NCBI GenBank assembly: GCA_964036045.1
Contig: OZ038384.1
Span: 24,729,000 to 24,792,999, forward strand
From: Eutreptiella sp. 'Long Island Sound 2002'
Lineage: Eukaryota; Euglenozoa; Euglenophyceae; Eutreptiales; Eutreptiaceae
DNA length: 64,000 nucleotides
Direction of reading: 5' to 3'
The notes beneath the pieces are model-generated. The model did not search any database, had not been told where the DNA came from, and saw nothing but the letters and a program-made list of their open reading frames with translations. Shown in pieces: positions 1 through 10,760 of this stretch; within the stretch, counting starts at the first letter, position 1, and each line of letters opens with the position of its first letter. The translations under genes were made by a program, and so were the position numbers.

Positions 1-558
1 GGTTACAGTGGATGTCTACCCTACAGTTTCCCTCTAACTCTTTACGACGGCTTCCGTCTGGCGGCTCCCTACAGCTCTGACACCAGGTAGCACCACTATC
101 AGACAATTTGCGATAACATCACTCATTTTCGTTTTGGTGATGACGGGCGTCACCGTCATGTTTTGTGTTGTTTCGCCTGCAAACGAATGACCACGACCAC
201 ACGTCGCGCGTGCACGGTGTTTTCCCAATAACACCGGTCTTGGTTGTTTTTTTCTGTGGGGGTTTGACGAGGATCAAATCAATCAACGGCAAGCAGAACA
301 CAAATGCAGGCACCGAACACGGCTGGAAATAACGGTAACGGTTGTTTGCAGTCACAGCATCGTGTTTTGCACAGAATACGTACAGCCAGGTCGGTCATAT
401 ATATACATAACAAACAGGCCACCCATTTGGGTCTTTATCACCCCTCTCTCCCGGAGAACAGGAAAAAAAAAAACAAATGAAAATCACCAACGCAGCGACA
501 ACAACAGCAAACGTCAAGGACACGTGCGTGTGTCGTTCAACAGATGGGCACCCACCCA
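1..558. other. No supportable gene; AT-rich flank with short ORFs
   Basis: This stretch holds only short overlapping frames on both strands. One minus-strand frame (positions 159-34, ATG at 159, about 41 residues) could be a terminal exon of a gene that continues off the left edge. It has no recognisable motif, so it is not called as a gene. Confidence 0.4.
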
Positions 559-1780
559 CTATGACCGGCTGCCACACAATTGCTTGTGGACGTGCCAGTG
601 TTGCTTCTGGCACTTACTGGAGCAGTACGTCACGTTCAGGCAGCCCTTGCACCTTCTGCAAAACGCAAGTTTAAAACACGCGTTACAAAACTGGAGTTCA
701 GTTCTGACACCCTGCGGTCCATCGAACCCCCGAAGCCCCGGAAGAAAGTCACCCCTCATTATGACGCTCACTGGGAGTACACTGAGCATGCACATGAGCT
801 TATGATATTCAAAATGGAACTTTAACACCAGTGCCCGGCGACGATAGGCCTGTTCCATTTCCAGTAACCCCATTATCAGGCGGTCGTCGACGACACCACG
901 GCAGAGTAACACCGTGATCAGCCCTTGCACCTCGTCAGCCAGGTAAAGGAGCTTCCGTTTGTGCGACCTGAGGCGGGAGAGGCGTGGGTGTACCGCAGGT
1001 ATGCATGACGCGCACACGTTGTTGTGTGTGTCGGAGGCAGCAGCGCTGCAGGCACATACGGATAGCCATCCAGTGTGACGACCGTGGTCTCGTTGTCCAT
1101 CTCAATACAGTCGGCGATAGACCGCTTCAGGCGCACGAATGATGGATACTGTCGGCTGTCACCGACGATGGCGATGGAGACCGCGGGTAGTATGGCAGCG
1201 GTCAAAAACCAGGTTCACAGGCTGAAATACACCGCCGGCAGGTGGACATTCGCCGGTGGGAAGCAGTATACGCCATCCAGGCCCTCCATTGATCGCTGCA
1301 GTAAGATCTCTGTACACACAACACATTAGCGGGTGCATACACGCACGCTCCACATGCGCACGAACGAACGGTGACAGCGGTGGGTGCACACAAAACACCT
1401 TGCTCCAGAACCAACGATCCAATGGATAGGGCATGCGAGACGTTGAGCATGCACGCAATCCCGTGGCGGTCGTCTAGCACGGACAGCAGCACCAAAATAC
1501 GCCTGGCAAGGGGCTCTAGTACGGATCGGAGGAGGCAGTACACCTGCGACGCGGTTCCCATTTGGCCGATCGCGCCCAGCTCCAGCGGTTTTTGAAGAAG
1601 ATCGGTCAGGAATGGGGCGTCAGCGTGGCACTCCAGCCGCTCGACGAATGACAGCCAGGTTTCACACAACCAGTCAATGTACGGGTTGTGCTGTCGGTTG
1701 CTGCGAGTGATGGCGCGGTTGAACACGTACCCGGTCCCGCTTGGCACGACTGGACCAGCTACAACCACCGTGGCAGACAT
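559..1780 (-). CDS. MYND-type zinc-finger protein, four-exon model
   Basis: The proposed exons on the minus strand are 1780-1399, 1309-1219, 1155-1018 and 967-559. They sum to 1020 bases, giving an uninterrupted 339-residue protein that starts at ATG 1780 and ends at TAG. Introns of 89, 63 and 50 bases begin GT and end AG (TGTACAG, GTGACAG, GCCTCAG), and each join keeps the frame. The C-terminus carries a complete MYND finger: CNAC, then CRRC-KGC, YCSSKC, and QHWHVHKQLC, the CxxC...CxxC...YCxxxC...HxxxC pattern. MYND domains bind zinc and usually mediate protein-protein contacts. The rest of the protein, including an LLYLADEVQGL helix-like segment, has no family I recognise. The middle 63-base intron is a multiple of three and contains one in-frame TGA (1217-1215), so readthrough of an unspliced exon is an alternative. 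Large DNA viruses also carry MYND fingers, so the gene may belong with the virus-like cluster at 6.6-9.3 kb. Confidence 0.65.
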
Positions 1781-2000
1781 TTCGAGGGAAAACGATTGGC
1801 TACAGCCACAAAAAGAATACGACGACCGACAAACACAGATAAATCAAAAACCACAAGAAAGATTCCCAAATCCATCCCCCTTCCTTTTCTGCACACGGAC
1901 CGGTGTATACAACTCCGTGTGTGTGTGTGCATTGCGTGATTCGTGCTGACGTGCTGGCGTCTATTCTGAGGTGCGACTTAGAAATGGGCAAAGACTTGAA
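1781..2000. other. Intergenic, no feature seen
   Basis: This is short AT-rich sequence between the divergent 5' end of the MYND gene and the next gene-like segment. It presumably contains the MYND promoter, but no defined TATA or other element can be assigned. Confidence 0.4.
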
Positions 2001-2199
2001 CCAGGATTCGGATGACGAGGTGGTGTGTGTGGGCGGTTATTCAGATCACGTGAGTTCTCAGTGTAGTGATTCAGATTGACCATACAACCCGAAATGATGA
2101 GTATGATAGTATCGATGATGTATAATAGTATCGACAGTATGCTAGTGGTACAGCCAAGGAAACCTCGAACAAACCCTAACCCCAAAAGACCCAAAAAAT

Positions 2200-2800
2200 A
2201 ATGACAATTCATACAATACAGCCTGGTCGTGAGACTGTTGGCTGAGGCACAACAAATCCTACCTCGCCAGAGTTTCTCACTCCCCCGGTTATCTCCATCC
2301 ACAGGGAAAACATTTGACCGAAGTGTGTGCACATCAAAAATAAACTGGTGCACGTACAAGTGCCCGGCGGGGAGATTGGGCAAATCCTACCGAGTTGGGC
2401 TGGTGATACGTGGCATTTTTGGTACTGGTCTGGGTAACGGGAAGAAGGGTGGTACACTACCACCACCAGTGTCGTCGTCATTGTCTTTCTTGAATACGAC
2501 GACGAGCATGTCGGAGAATGTCCTTTTGTGGGATGCTGTTGTCAATGAGGCACAACATGCGTAGGGTGGTCCCCAGGTTGCGTTCATCGTCCACTCGTTC
2601 CACCAGTATGATCTGTGCGTAGTTGTGTGATGCCACCTCGGTCTGAATGTGGGTGATGGCGTTTGCCGCACCATTGTGTGATGGGAGAGATCGGATCCTG
2701 GGAGGACGAAGACCGAAGCAGTCGAACCCAACCCACACATACATACCACCGTCACCCGACCTGCGAGCAAGGGAAACACACCCCTCCACGAGACACGGCG
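2200..2800 (-). CDS. Unresolved spliced gene, at least two exon-like segments
   Basis: On the minus strand 2697-2478 encodes a plausible protein segment containing HNYAQIILVERVDDERN and TTLRMLCLIDNSIPQKDIL. It is preceded by a canonical 49-base intron candidate (2746-2698) starting GTATGT and ending CCCAG. A second segment, 2386-2263, reads LPAGHLYVHQFIFDVHTL and sits between a TAG acceptor-like site and a GTAGGA donor-like site. The decamer GTAGGATTTG occurs at both ends of this second segment, so either could be donor or artefact. I could not find one splicing pattern that joins both segments in frame with an ATG. If the intron donor is shifted by four bases, an ATG would be split across the intron. 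I do not recognise the family. Confidence 0.35.
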
Positions 2801-2829
2801 GCGCAAAACACGTAAAAGGGTATTATAAT

Positions 2830-3165
2830 ATCACAGAGAGTGAGGCGGTGGCTGTCATCGCCGAAAAAGCCAGTGATTGGGGGGGAAGTGGTGGTCGGGT
2901 CACAACCGCGGGTCAGATGATGACAGGGGCACGAAGCATTGGGTGTGCCAGTCGCCCAGCCAAAGGGACAGCATTACTTTCCCTCACCAATTGCGCCCCC
3001 ACCCGTGCGCTTTGACCTGTGCGCTACCAGCTGCACTGCCCCCATCTGTGCACCCCGACCTATGCGCCACCAACTGTGCGCGCCCATCCAAGTGGTGAGT
3101 CCACGAGACAACATCCAAACAAAGGTCATATACCAACTTAAACAACAAGAAAAAGGGCACCCAAC
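2830..3165. other. Intergenic spacer upstream of the kinase gene
   Basis: There is no convincing ORF. A GC-rich patch (2990-3090) contains three imperfect copies of a short unit around GTGCGC...ACCAACTG(T/C)GC. The last 60 bases before ATG 3166 are A-rich. It probably holds the promoter and 5' UTR of the kinase, but no element is certain. Confidence 0.35.
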
Positions 3166-5019
3166 ATGATAACATATTCGATTTTGCATGACCCACACTC
3201 TGGGTATGTACCAACCCTAATTTGGTGTACATTGGTATTCATATGTCCCATCACGCAGTTTGTAACAAGATCAATTTCCCTGCAGTGGCACCTGGAGAGA
3301 AGAGAAATGGATAATCATGTGGCAATTGGAATTGTATCAATCGTGTTCGTTGTTCTAATCTTCTTTCGTCAATATGCAATGCCGTATGCCCAGATTTGCT
3401 GGGTATGTGCGACCTGTGTATGTACATTCTACATCGCCCTTCAGGTGCATAAAGCAACAACCAATTCCGTCGCATTTGCACCTACAGTGACCTTTGGTTT
3501 TCCTGTCAACATGATATTCACAAATTCATCTGACGTTACGCGTGGGTTTTGGTTTGCCATTGGTGCCATTGCAAATGCCATACAGTGTTCAGTTACCCAT
3601 ATGCTTGGGTCCAAGGTAACTGTAATATCCGCCATAGTTGGGTTTCTGGTGTTTGTGTCATTGCCAATTGTATCCACGGCCGATTATGGTACATTGGGTT
3701 ACACAACGGTCGTGGCATCAATTGGTAACTGGTTGCCAATCGTCAATGGCATTTACAGTGACATACAACAGAGTACGTTGGCCCACAACGAATCCGAGTT
3801 CGCATTACAGGAATTACAACACCAAGCTAAAATTATAGAATCGGATGGTATACTGTTACACATTATTAAAAAAAACGTGGTTGATGCTGAGACTATACTC
3901 CACGCCATGGACACAGAGGGCATATCTCGGAAACTCATCCGGCATGCCAAAGGGTGAATGGTGCAGAGTGCTAGCTGGTGTACACTCCGTGAAGTGGTAA
4001 GAAGTATGGTAGCGAACGCATATGTATCGCAGGTAGAAAACTTATCACTGAAATCGTTCTGTGAAAAGCTTTTATTAGGACGATCTGTGCCACTGTATCT
4101 CGAAGATTGCCCTGATGTCTACGTGAACCTGGATGCAACGGCCTGCAGTGTTGCAATGGAAAATGCAGTCACCAATGCAATCAGACACCACGATCCCGGT
4201 AGACCGGGCATTTCCATGATCGTGGAAGCGAATGCGGAAGCCGGGCGAGTGTTCTTCACACTTGTTAATCAAGTCGTGGACAATGCACATCCTATGTTTT
4301 GGAACACTATCAATGCTGCTGATGCAGTACGATCACCCGTGTCATACAGAAGCAACAACAGCAACACAGGAATTGGTTTGCGTCACATATACCTGGCAGT
4401 GAAACCGTGTGGTGGGTTTGCTAGATTGGGTGTGCAAAATGGACTTGCGACATTCAATTTTACCATACCAAGTACAATCATTCAGGAAACAGAGATACCC
4501 GTTCTTGTTCCCAACCTACAAATGTTATTTGTGGATGATAGTGCGGTTGCTCGCAAAACTGCAACAAATCTGCTTCCTTCTGTTGCAAATAACGCTACGG
4601 TCAATGTGTTTGGGCGCAGCCCTTCTGACATTGATTTGTTCAGGCATACTGTCAGCCATTCAGCCCCAGATATAGTGATTCTGGACCAGAATCTTGATTT
4701 TGGTGGCACATTGGTTCTTGGTACGGACTTGATCGAGGAAATAAAACAGCACGACGGACTCTACCAGAAAACAACATTCGCAATCCGATCTGCCAATTGT
4801 ACAGCAAAGGATCGACTACTGTATATGTCTAGTGGTGCGGATTGTGTGTTGAACAAGGAGTGCGACTGGAAATCCGCGTGTCGCATCCTGGCATGTGTGC
4901 ACAATGAAAAGACACAAAAGGAAACCCACAACGAATATACAACCCTGCAACAAACGGGTCCCTACCAAGTGCCGGAAAACCATACACTGTATAAATACAT
5001 ATTCGGCCCTGTCATTTAA
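3166..5019 (+). CDS. Membrane hybrid histidine kinase / response regulator with one in-frame TGA
   Basis: From ATG 3166 the frame runs 263 codons, meets TGA at 3955-3957, is followed at once by ATG 3958, and continues in the same frame to TAA 5017-5019. The total is about 617 codons. The first part has about six or seven hydrophobic segments typical of an integral membrane sensor. A linker with LLHIIKKN follows, but no standard HE-(L/I)RTPL phosphoacceptor box is visible. The second part has a HATPase-like region with an N-box-like ENAVTNAIRHH (about residue 68 of this part) and TGIG (about 137). It ends in a receiver domain with FVDDS, the phosphoacceptor aspartate in VILDQNLD, a Ser near AIRSAN and the conserved Lys in VLNKE. 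Two-component kinases of this layout sense a signal and phosphorylate the receiver Asp. The ATP-binding D-x-G-x-G box is not evident, so catalysis may be degenerate. The two halves could be two genes, one gene with a nonsense mutation, or one gene with TGA recoded. Confidence 0.65.
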
Positions 5020-6257
5020 TGTTGCCAGTGTGTAGCGTGCGCGCATTTCTTTGTTTTTTTCGTTTTTTGTTTTACCATCGTGACCGGGTACAACAGCCTC
5101 AGTCTTTGAACCACAGATTAAAAGAAACAGAAAACCAGAAAAAAATCGACAACAGTGATTCCTCTTCGGATTGGTTCGTTTTTTTTGATTTGATGGGGTT
5201 TATTTGATTTGCATGTCTGTATCTGTGTATATACACTATTTTGGGATCATGACTACGTCACATGCGTGCCGCTCCTACCCAATGCGTTGCGTGTGCGCCT
5301 TTTTTGTGTGTGTGCGACTTTCGGTGACACCAAGGTCCACATAAACGACAAAAAAAAAACAGAAACCGGTAAAAGCGGAAACACCGATACCGGGGCGCTG
5401 ACGCGTCTGTAAAAAACAGAACAACCCCGAAGGCAGCGAGTACACGCCACGGTAAAGGAGTGTCTGTGTGATGGGTTGGAATTGGATTCGATTTTTTTGT
5501 TATTGGTTTTTTATCGGGATGAAAAGGCGCACCCGGTGCCGTGTACCAGGTGCCACGCCACACTGGGGCTCGCGGACAATGGACACTACAAAGCAAGCCA
5601 GCACAGCAAAACAGCACAGAAATCCGTTTACTGCCACTTGCAAGTGAATCATCCTTCATTGTAGTGCCTGTCCGTGTGAAAAAGGTCCACACGCCCCCTT
5701 GAAACATCCGAGTCTTACACTGCCAACCACTTATTCGCTTCGCGGTAGATCTGTCTAGTCAGCACAATATAGCGCCACCCCTGTGCGGAAGAAAGGTAGG
5801 GTCGTTGGTGTGTGTGTGTGTGCGTATGTAGACAACGCGGGTGACGCGTGGCCTACTGCGATCTGCGATCACCACACCTTTACCTGAAAACATAACCCCG
5901 CCATTTCTTCGCTTGGCGGCGGATCCGCCTTGGTTGTCGGGAAGCTGCGCAATTCTGCCTTGCCATCGCCCCCTCGTGGGTGATAGCGGGTGGGGTGGCT
6001 GGGGCGTACACACAACACGTGGATGACGCGCGGCCTGGCCTGCTGCGATCGCCGTACCCCTCTGTTGTGCCATTCGTCGTGCTTACTGTTCAGGTACGCG
6101 ATCACGGCATCCTCTTCTTGGTCCACGGTAGAGAGTGGCTGTTTCGTGCACATTCGTTGGTGGTCGGCAACCGGTTCCGTGGGCTGTGATGGTCGTGGGG
6201 GGTGGTTGAACGCCACGGTTTGGCTATTCCTCGGTGTCACGTAGCCGGGCCCGTTCA
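5020..6257. other. Non-coding spacer with two imperfect duplications
   Basis: There is no convincing coding frame. About 5241-5290 (GGGATCATGACTACGTCAC...GCCGCTCCTAC) is repeated imperfectly at 6430-6483 (GGGATCATATCCACGTCAC...GCCGCTCCTAC). About 5838-5880 (GACGCGTGGCCTACTGCGATC) is repeated at 6020-6060. The repeated blocks contain ACGTCA, a CRE-like hexamer. Confidence 0.4.
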
Positions 6258-6261
6258 TCAT
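5869..6261 (-). CDS. Small hypothetical ORF
   Basis: The minus-strand frame opens at ATG 6261 (or 6258). Its middle reads like protein (PTEPVADHQRM, then TVDQEEDAVIAYLNSKHDEW). After about position 6045 the composition becomes low-complexity and probably leaves the coding frame or enters an intron. No family is recognised and only this patch supports it. Confidence 0.22.
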   Translation of the reverse strand: MMNGPGYVTPRNSQTVAFNHPPRPSQPTEPVADHQRMCTKQPLSTVDQEEDAVIAYLNSKHDEWHNRGVRRSQQARPRVIHVLCVRPSHPTRYHPRGGDGKAELRSFPTTKADPPPSEEMAGLCFQVKVW

Positions 6262-6640
6262 CGTGCAATAGGAATCTGGGTGTGCATAGGCGTGTTTCAC
6301 GACGCGGCAGTGTCCGATTTTTAGGTACAATTACAAATAGCAACAACAACAAAAAATCAGAGAAAACTAAACAAAGCGCGATCCCTTTTGCTGTTTGCAT
6401 TGGTCTGGTGGCATTCGTTCCGCATTTACGTACAGACAGTCTATTCCGGGATCATATCCACGTCACGCATGCGCCGCTCCTACGCAGATAGCCGCGCGCG
6501 CGACGCCCGCGCAGTCCCCGGACGTCGCGTGCGCGTATATTTTTTTCTTGTGGTGGGGGCGTTTCGGTGCCCCCCCCCCCCCCCTTGCGTGCCCACTCGA
6601 ATCACGGATATCACAAACAAATAAATGCAACGGTACACAC

Positions 6641-8115
6641 ATGTTCCGAAGAGGTGTCGTGGTGTTGATACTGCCTCTGGCGGTGGGAGTTGTGTTGTAT
6701 TGATACTTCAAGAACTGGCAATCCGTGCGTGTACCGGTGGAACGGGCGCAGTGCCTCGACGCGGCCTTGATCACACTCCCGCAGTGGGCCCTGCAAACAA
6801 GGGTTGCCCTGGAACCAATTGAGGACTCCACCGCACCCAAAGGCTGCATCGTTGACCTTGCCATGGGGCGGGTGCCGTGCAACCAGACAAAGATAGAGAA
6901 CGGGGTGTCGAACGAACGCTATAGTGTCCCCTGCATCCCCAGGTCAGGCAGCGGCATATGAGCTAAGGAAGGCGGGGTCGGGCTGCACGATCAAGCAGGA
7001 CGACAGCGCCGCTCGCGTCCACCGGGACCACTGCTACGCGCTGGCGAGGCCACTGGGGAACGACACGGCGATGCAGACGAAACTCTCGGTCGTGGACAAC
7101 ACGGGTTTGACCCAGGGGTGCTCGGTCGGGATCGGAGACGGGAAGGTGTACTACAACAACTCTGAGGACACTCCCTACCACCCATCGTGGCCCCGTGTGT
7201 GCGTCGCCGGCAACGGGGGCGCGTTCCTGGGGGACGGGGTGTGCACCCCGGATGTCACCTTCAAGCCCGTCAGCGACGAGGTTGAGAAGAACGACTGCCT
7301 ATGGCGACGGTGGCAGGGCTGCCAACCGGCATCACACCAGATAGGACCGACCTTGTCATGGGCAGCTGGGGTGACATGCCGAAGGGCTACAACGTGCATA
7401 CCGGGGTGAGCTACGCCGCACACTGAAACGACCACCCCACAGGGGGTTGAGCGGGGAAGGACATCCAGAAGGTGTGCCGCGACCAGACGACGCGGCAGGT
7501 ATGGTTTGCCCAGCCGGGTGACACCGCCTGCGACCCGCGGCAGCGCGACGCGCAGCACAAACTCGGTCTGCACAAACGTGGCTTCTGGAAAGTGAACAAG
7601 GATAGCTGCCCGGCCATCTCTCGCATGGCCCTGCCAAAGTTGATTATTCCGGGGGGGGGGGTTTCGTGGGCCCCGTGGAGAACGCCACCTTCAACGGTGG
7701 CTGCATCGTGCACTCTGCCACCAACTACGGACCCTGGTGGAACAACCTACCGGGGAAGTCGAGGGCCGACCTCGGGACGGTGTGCTACCCACGGGACCCC
7801 AGCAAACTCCCGTACATGACCAGGTCGATCTTCTGTGACGCTCTGACGAGACCGGACCGACTGCACATCAACCGAGCCTCCTGCGAGGCAATCGTCGGCG
7901 AGGCTGCCCCAAAGGACGCGACCAAAAAGGGGGGCCCCATGATGGTAACCAGCGACGCCACGATTCCCGTGGAGTGCATAGCCGACTCCGCGATCTGACA
8001 CAGACCTTGGTTCAACTTCAACCCGCACGGCAAACCGCGTGCCGACTTCAGAGGCGCGTGTCTGACATCGGACGGCAAGACGAAACTGTCCGATATAGGG
8101 AAGCCATGTGCTTAA
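6641..8115 (+). CDS. Cys-rich, membrane-anchored, large-DNA-virus-like protein(s), frame-broken
   Basis: ATG 6641 opens an N-terminal hydrophobic anchor (MFRRGVVVLILPLAVGVVLY), followed by TGA 6701-6703 and continuation in the same frame (YFKNWQSVRVPVERAQC). The protein-like sequence then changes frame near 6935, 7301 and 7655. The last change lies at an 11-G run (7651-7661). It ends at TAA 8113-8115. Further in-frame TGA codons lie at 7424-7426, 7448-7450 and 7996-7998. The coding text is rich in paired cysteines and has recurrent motifs such as QGCSVGIGDGKVYYNN, SWGDMPKGYNVHTG and NATFNGGCIVHSATNYGPWWNN. I associate the (P)GCSV...YYN / AAH-N pattern with uncharacterised structural-type proteins of nucleocytoplasmic large DNA viruses. 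That link is from memory and tentative. It may be two adjacent genes (break near 7301). Confidence 0.45.
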
Positions 8116-8133
8116 CCCTAAACGGTAGACAAA

Positions 8134-9284
8134 ATGTCAATCACAGAATACGGGGATGCCACAGGACACCCTATTTCGCTCGATAACGTCGCCGCCCAGC
8201 CGGTGGCGGCCGGGGTTGGAGGCGGCGTGCGGCGTTGTGCCCTAGGCCTACACCGACAAGGCCGTCATCGGGGCGCGCCCCGACGCGCGGCAGGAGGCGG
8301 ACCGCTGTTTCGCGTGCCACGCGCCGCTGTTCCAGCGGAAGTCCCACAAGCGCAAGCCAAACGGCATCAAGTACGAGGTCGGTGCCCACTTCACGCACCA
8401 CAGCGGAACGGGATGCAGCAGCAGCGGCAGCCCCGACAGCACGGAGCAAATGTCAGCTAAGCAGATCGTGCTCCGGCACTGCGCCGACATTGCGTTCCTG
8501 TACCACTGCACCCGCTGCGACCGGGCAATCCTGATCACGATCCCCGGTACACCGGTCGCCGAGGAGGGCTTCGGGCCGTACCACCTGGTTGTCGCGTTCT
8601 GGAACGCCGAGAGGGACACCACTGGTTGCGTGGTGGTGCTGCACACCCACCGAATGAAGGAGGACAAGGCGCGCTATGTCACGGAGAAGAACCTTACGTG
8701 GGTCGAGGTGACGACCACCAGTCTGTTGGCCGCGGTTGATATTCTTCTGGCGGCGGCGGCGGCGCCGGTAGTCTTCTGGGTCATGGATACCGTCTGCCAG
8801 CGGTTTTACGAGGAGTACGAGTGCTTCCGGGCACGCCGACTGGAGAGGGAGCACCAATGTTGGGGCAGGGCCGAGATGATGGTCCGGGACGCACGCACTG
8901 CCCACGATCACCGAGGCCACCAGCGCCGTAGGCGGGTCCCTGTGAGAGGAGATCCGGGGGGTCATCGGCGAGTTCTGCGCCTGCCTGTCCGCCGCACCAG
9001 CGGCCACAGACCAGCAGCGGGAGCGGGCAATCAGTGTGATCGAGGCGACCACCCAGATGCTCGCCTTCGGTCGGCACAAGGGCCGGTTCGTCCAGGAGCT
9101 CTGGTGGGACCCCGCGACCAGGCCATACGTGCGCTGGCTGGCCGGGTACACCGGGCGGCGCATCGGTGCTCAGCCAGTGCCCAACGACAGCCCCACCAAG
9201 GGCAACATGCGGGACACCGTGAACGCGGCCCGTGCCCGCAGCTTGATACGTTCTTCAGTGGCAAGACACAAGACCCACGATTGA
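8134..9284 (+). CDS. CoiA-like domain protein with C-terminal FGRHKG module, frame-broken
   Basis: ATG 8134 starts MSITEYGDATGHPISLDN. The continuation is found after a frame change around 8190-8245, where the downstream frame opens after a TAG. The core has CFACHAPLFQRKSHKR, then GAHFTHHSGTGC, then STEQMSAKQIVLRHC and LTWVEV. This is the CxxC...HF-H...H-aK...W-EV order of the CoiA-like (competence protein, nuclease-related) family that also occurs in giant viruses. After another frame change near 8885 and a TGA at 8943-8945 comes MLAFGRHKGRFVQELWWDP...YVRWLAG. This matches the FGKYKG...YL-WL module that accompanies DNA-processing proteins in viruses and phages. It directly follows the Cys-rich virus-like ORF on the same strand with 18 bases between. 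The domain assignment is by motif only. Confidence 0.42.
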
Positions 9285-9750
9285 CAACTTCGCGCGCGTT
9301 TGCAGCAGAAGAAAATGAAAAACCAAGAAAAAGACGCACAACCAGAAAAAATAAAGCGCAAAATCGATTTTTCCGACCTCAGAAACCCCCACAAAAATTT
9401 TACGCCGCTGTTTGGCGAGGTCGCAAATTTTAGGACACTCACAGAAACAGAAGAACAACAGAGTTGCGACGGCAACAAAGATGAGGGTTGCTTGCCCCAA
9501 AACACCTAGCAAAGTGCGTCCCCTAGGCGCTAGGGACTTGTGCGCGCTCCAACAACAAAGAAGAAGAATAGAGGCCAACACCAAGAACAAGCGAGCCGCG
9601 ACGACGAAGAAATTGAACATCGCGTGCTCCAAACCACCTAGCAACGTGCGTGCCATAAAAAAAAAAGAAGGAAACACAACAAAAGGAGAAACACCAAACC
9701 ACAAACAAAGATAACAGGACCACGGACCACGGGAAGACAAAGGTATGACA
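9285..9750. repeat. A-rich, low-complexity DNA with a degenerate ~150-bp duplication
   Basis: This begins at the GC-rich to A-rich transition just after the CoiA-like ORF. CC(A)AAACACCTAGCAAAGTGCGT (about 9500) recurs as CCAAACCACCTAGCAACGTGCGT (about 9630) with surrounding similarity. No gene is supportable. Confidence 0.45.
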
Positions 9751-9754
9751 AACA

Positions 9755-10760
9755 AGTATGTTACGGCCCCATGCATCCTACATATCATATCCAGCGCTAC
9801 ACATGCGTAGATGAGAAAACCAAGTATGTTGCCGAGGAGGGCGCCCAAGGGACAACGCCGCACGCAAAAAAGAACGACGAACCACCACGCACGTCAAAAG
9901 GCATGCCCACAAACACAAACCACAACCATATATCCCCCATATTCCTCCATAGGCTCCGAGCACCGCGAGATACACGACGAAAGAAAAAAAAACAAAAACA
10001 ACAAAAGCGCAAAAGGTATGGGGCGGCCACGGACCATGGGGAAACAATGAAAAGGCGAACAAGTATGTTAAAGATACGAAGGAGGGCGCCAAGGGAGCGC
10101 ACCACGCAGGCATACCCAAACGTACACAAGGCCGCAAAGTGAAAAAAAACGGAGACAAGGGCAAAGAGAAACATGGTATGAAACCCCAACCCCGCCCCAC
10201 CCACACAACGTGCACAAGATCTCGCTATAGACCATGCCCACGAACCACGGGGAAACAATGGTATGGCGAGCAAGTATGTTAAGAATGCGAAGAAGGGCGC
10301 CAAAGGGACGGACCACGCACACACGCACACACATAAACAAGACCGCAAGGTACAAGAAGACAGAGACAAGAGCAAGAAGAAACATGGTATGAAACCCCAA
10401 CCCACCTCGCCCGCAAACACGCACACGCTCTCACTATAGGGGATGGCCACGAACCACGGGGAAACAATGGTATGGCGAACAAGTATGTTGAGAATGCGAG
10501 GGAGGGCGCCAAAGGGACGGACCGCACACGAAAACACAAACGTACACAAGGCTGCAACATGCAAGAAGACGGAGACAAGACAAAGGAGAAACATGGTATG
10601 AAACCCCACCCCCGCCCCACCCACAAACAGGCACACGCTTTCTCTATAGAGGATGACAACAAGAAGCTGCACAAGGTATGACAAGTATGTTACGCAAAAA
10701 AAAACACAAAGGCGCCTTCCACGCCCTCTCTATAGGGGAAACGCAAGGCAAAGAGGTATG
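9755..10760. repeat. 210-bp tandem satellite, about five copies
   Basis: The anchor AAGTATGTT occurs at 9822, 10061, 10271, 10481 and 10683. The three central copies are spaced exactly 210 bases. Each unit also contains GGGGAAACAATGG, a GAGGGCGCCAA block, AAACATGGTATGAAACCCC and a CTATAG(G/A) box. The long antisense frame across this region is a by-product of the repeat and is not called as a gene. Confidence 0.85.

Noticed and set aside
9797-10684. 295-codon minus-strand frame with hydrophobic repeats
   Set aside because: It is the antisense of the 210-bp satellite and changes phase between units, so it is not a membrane protein gene.
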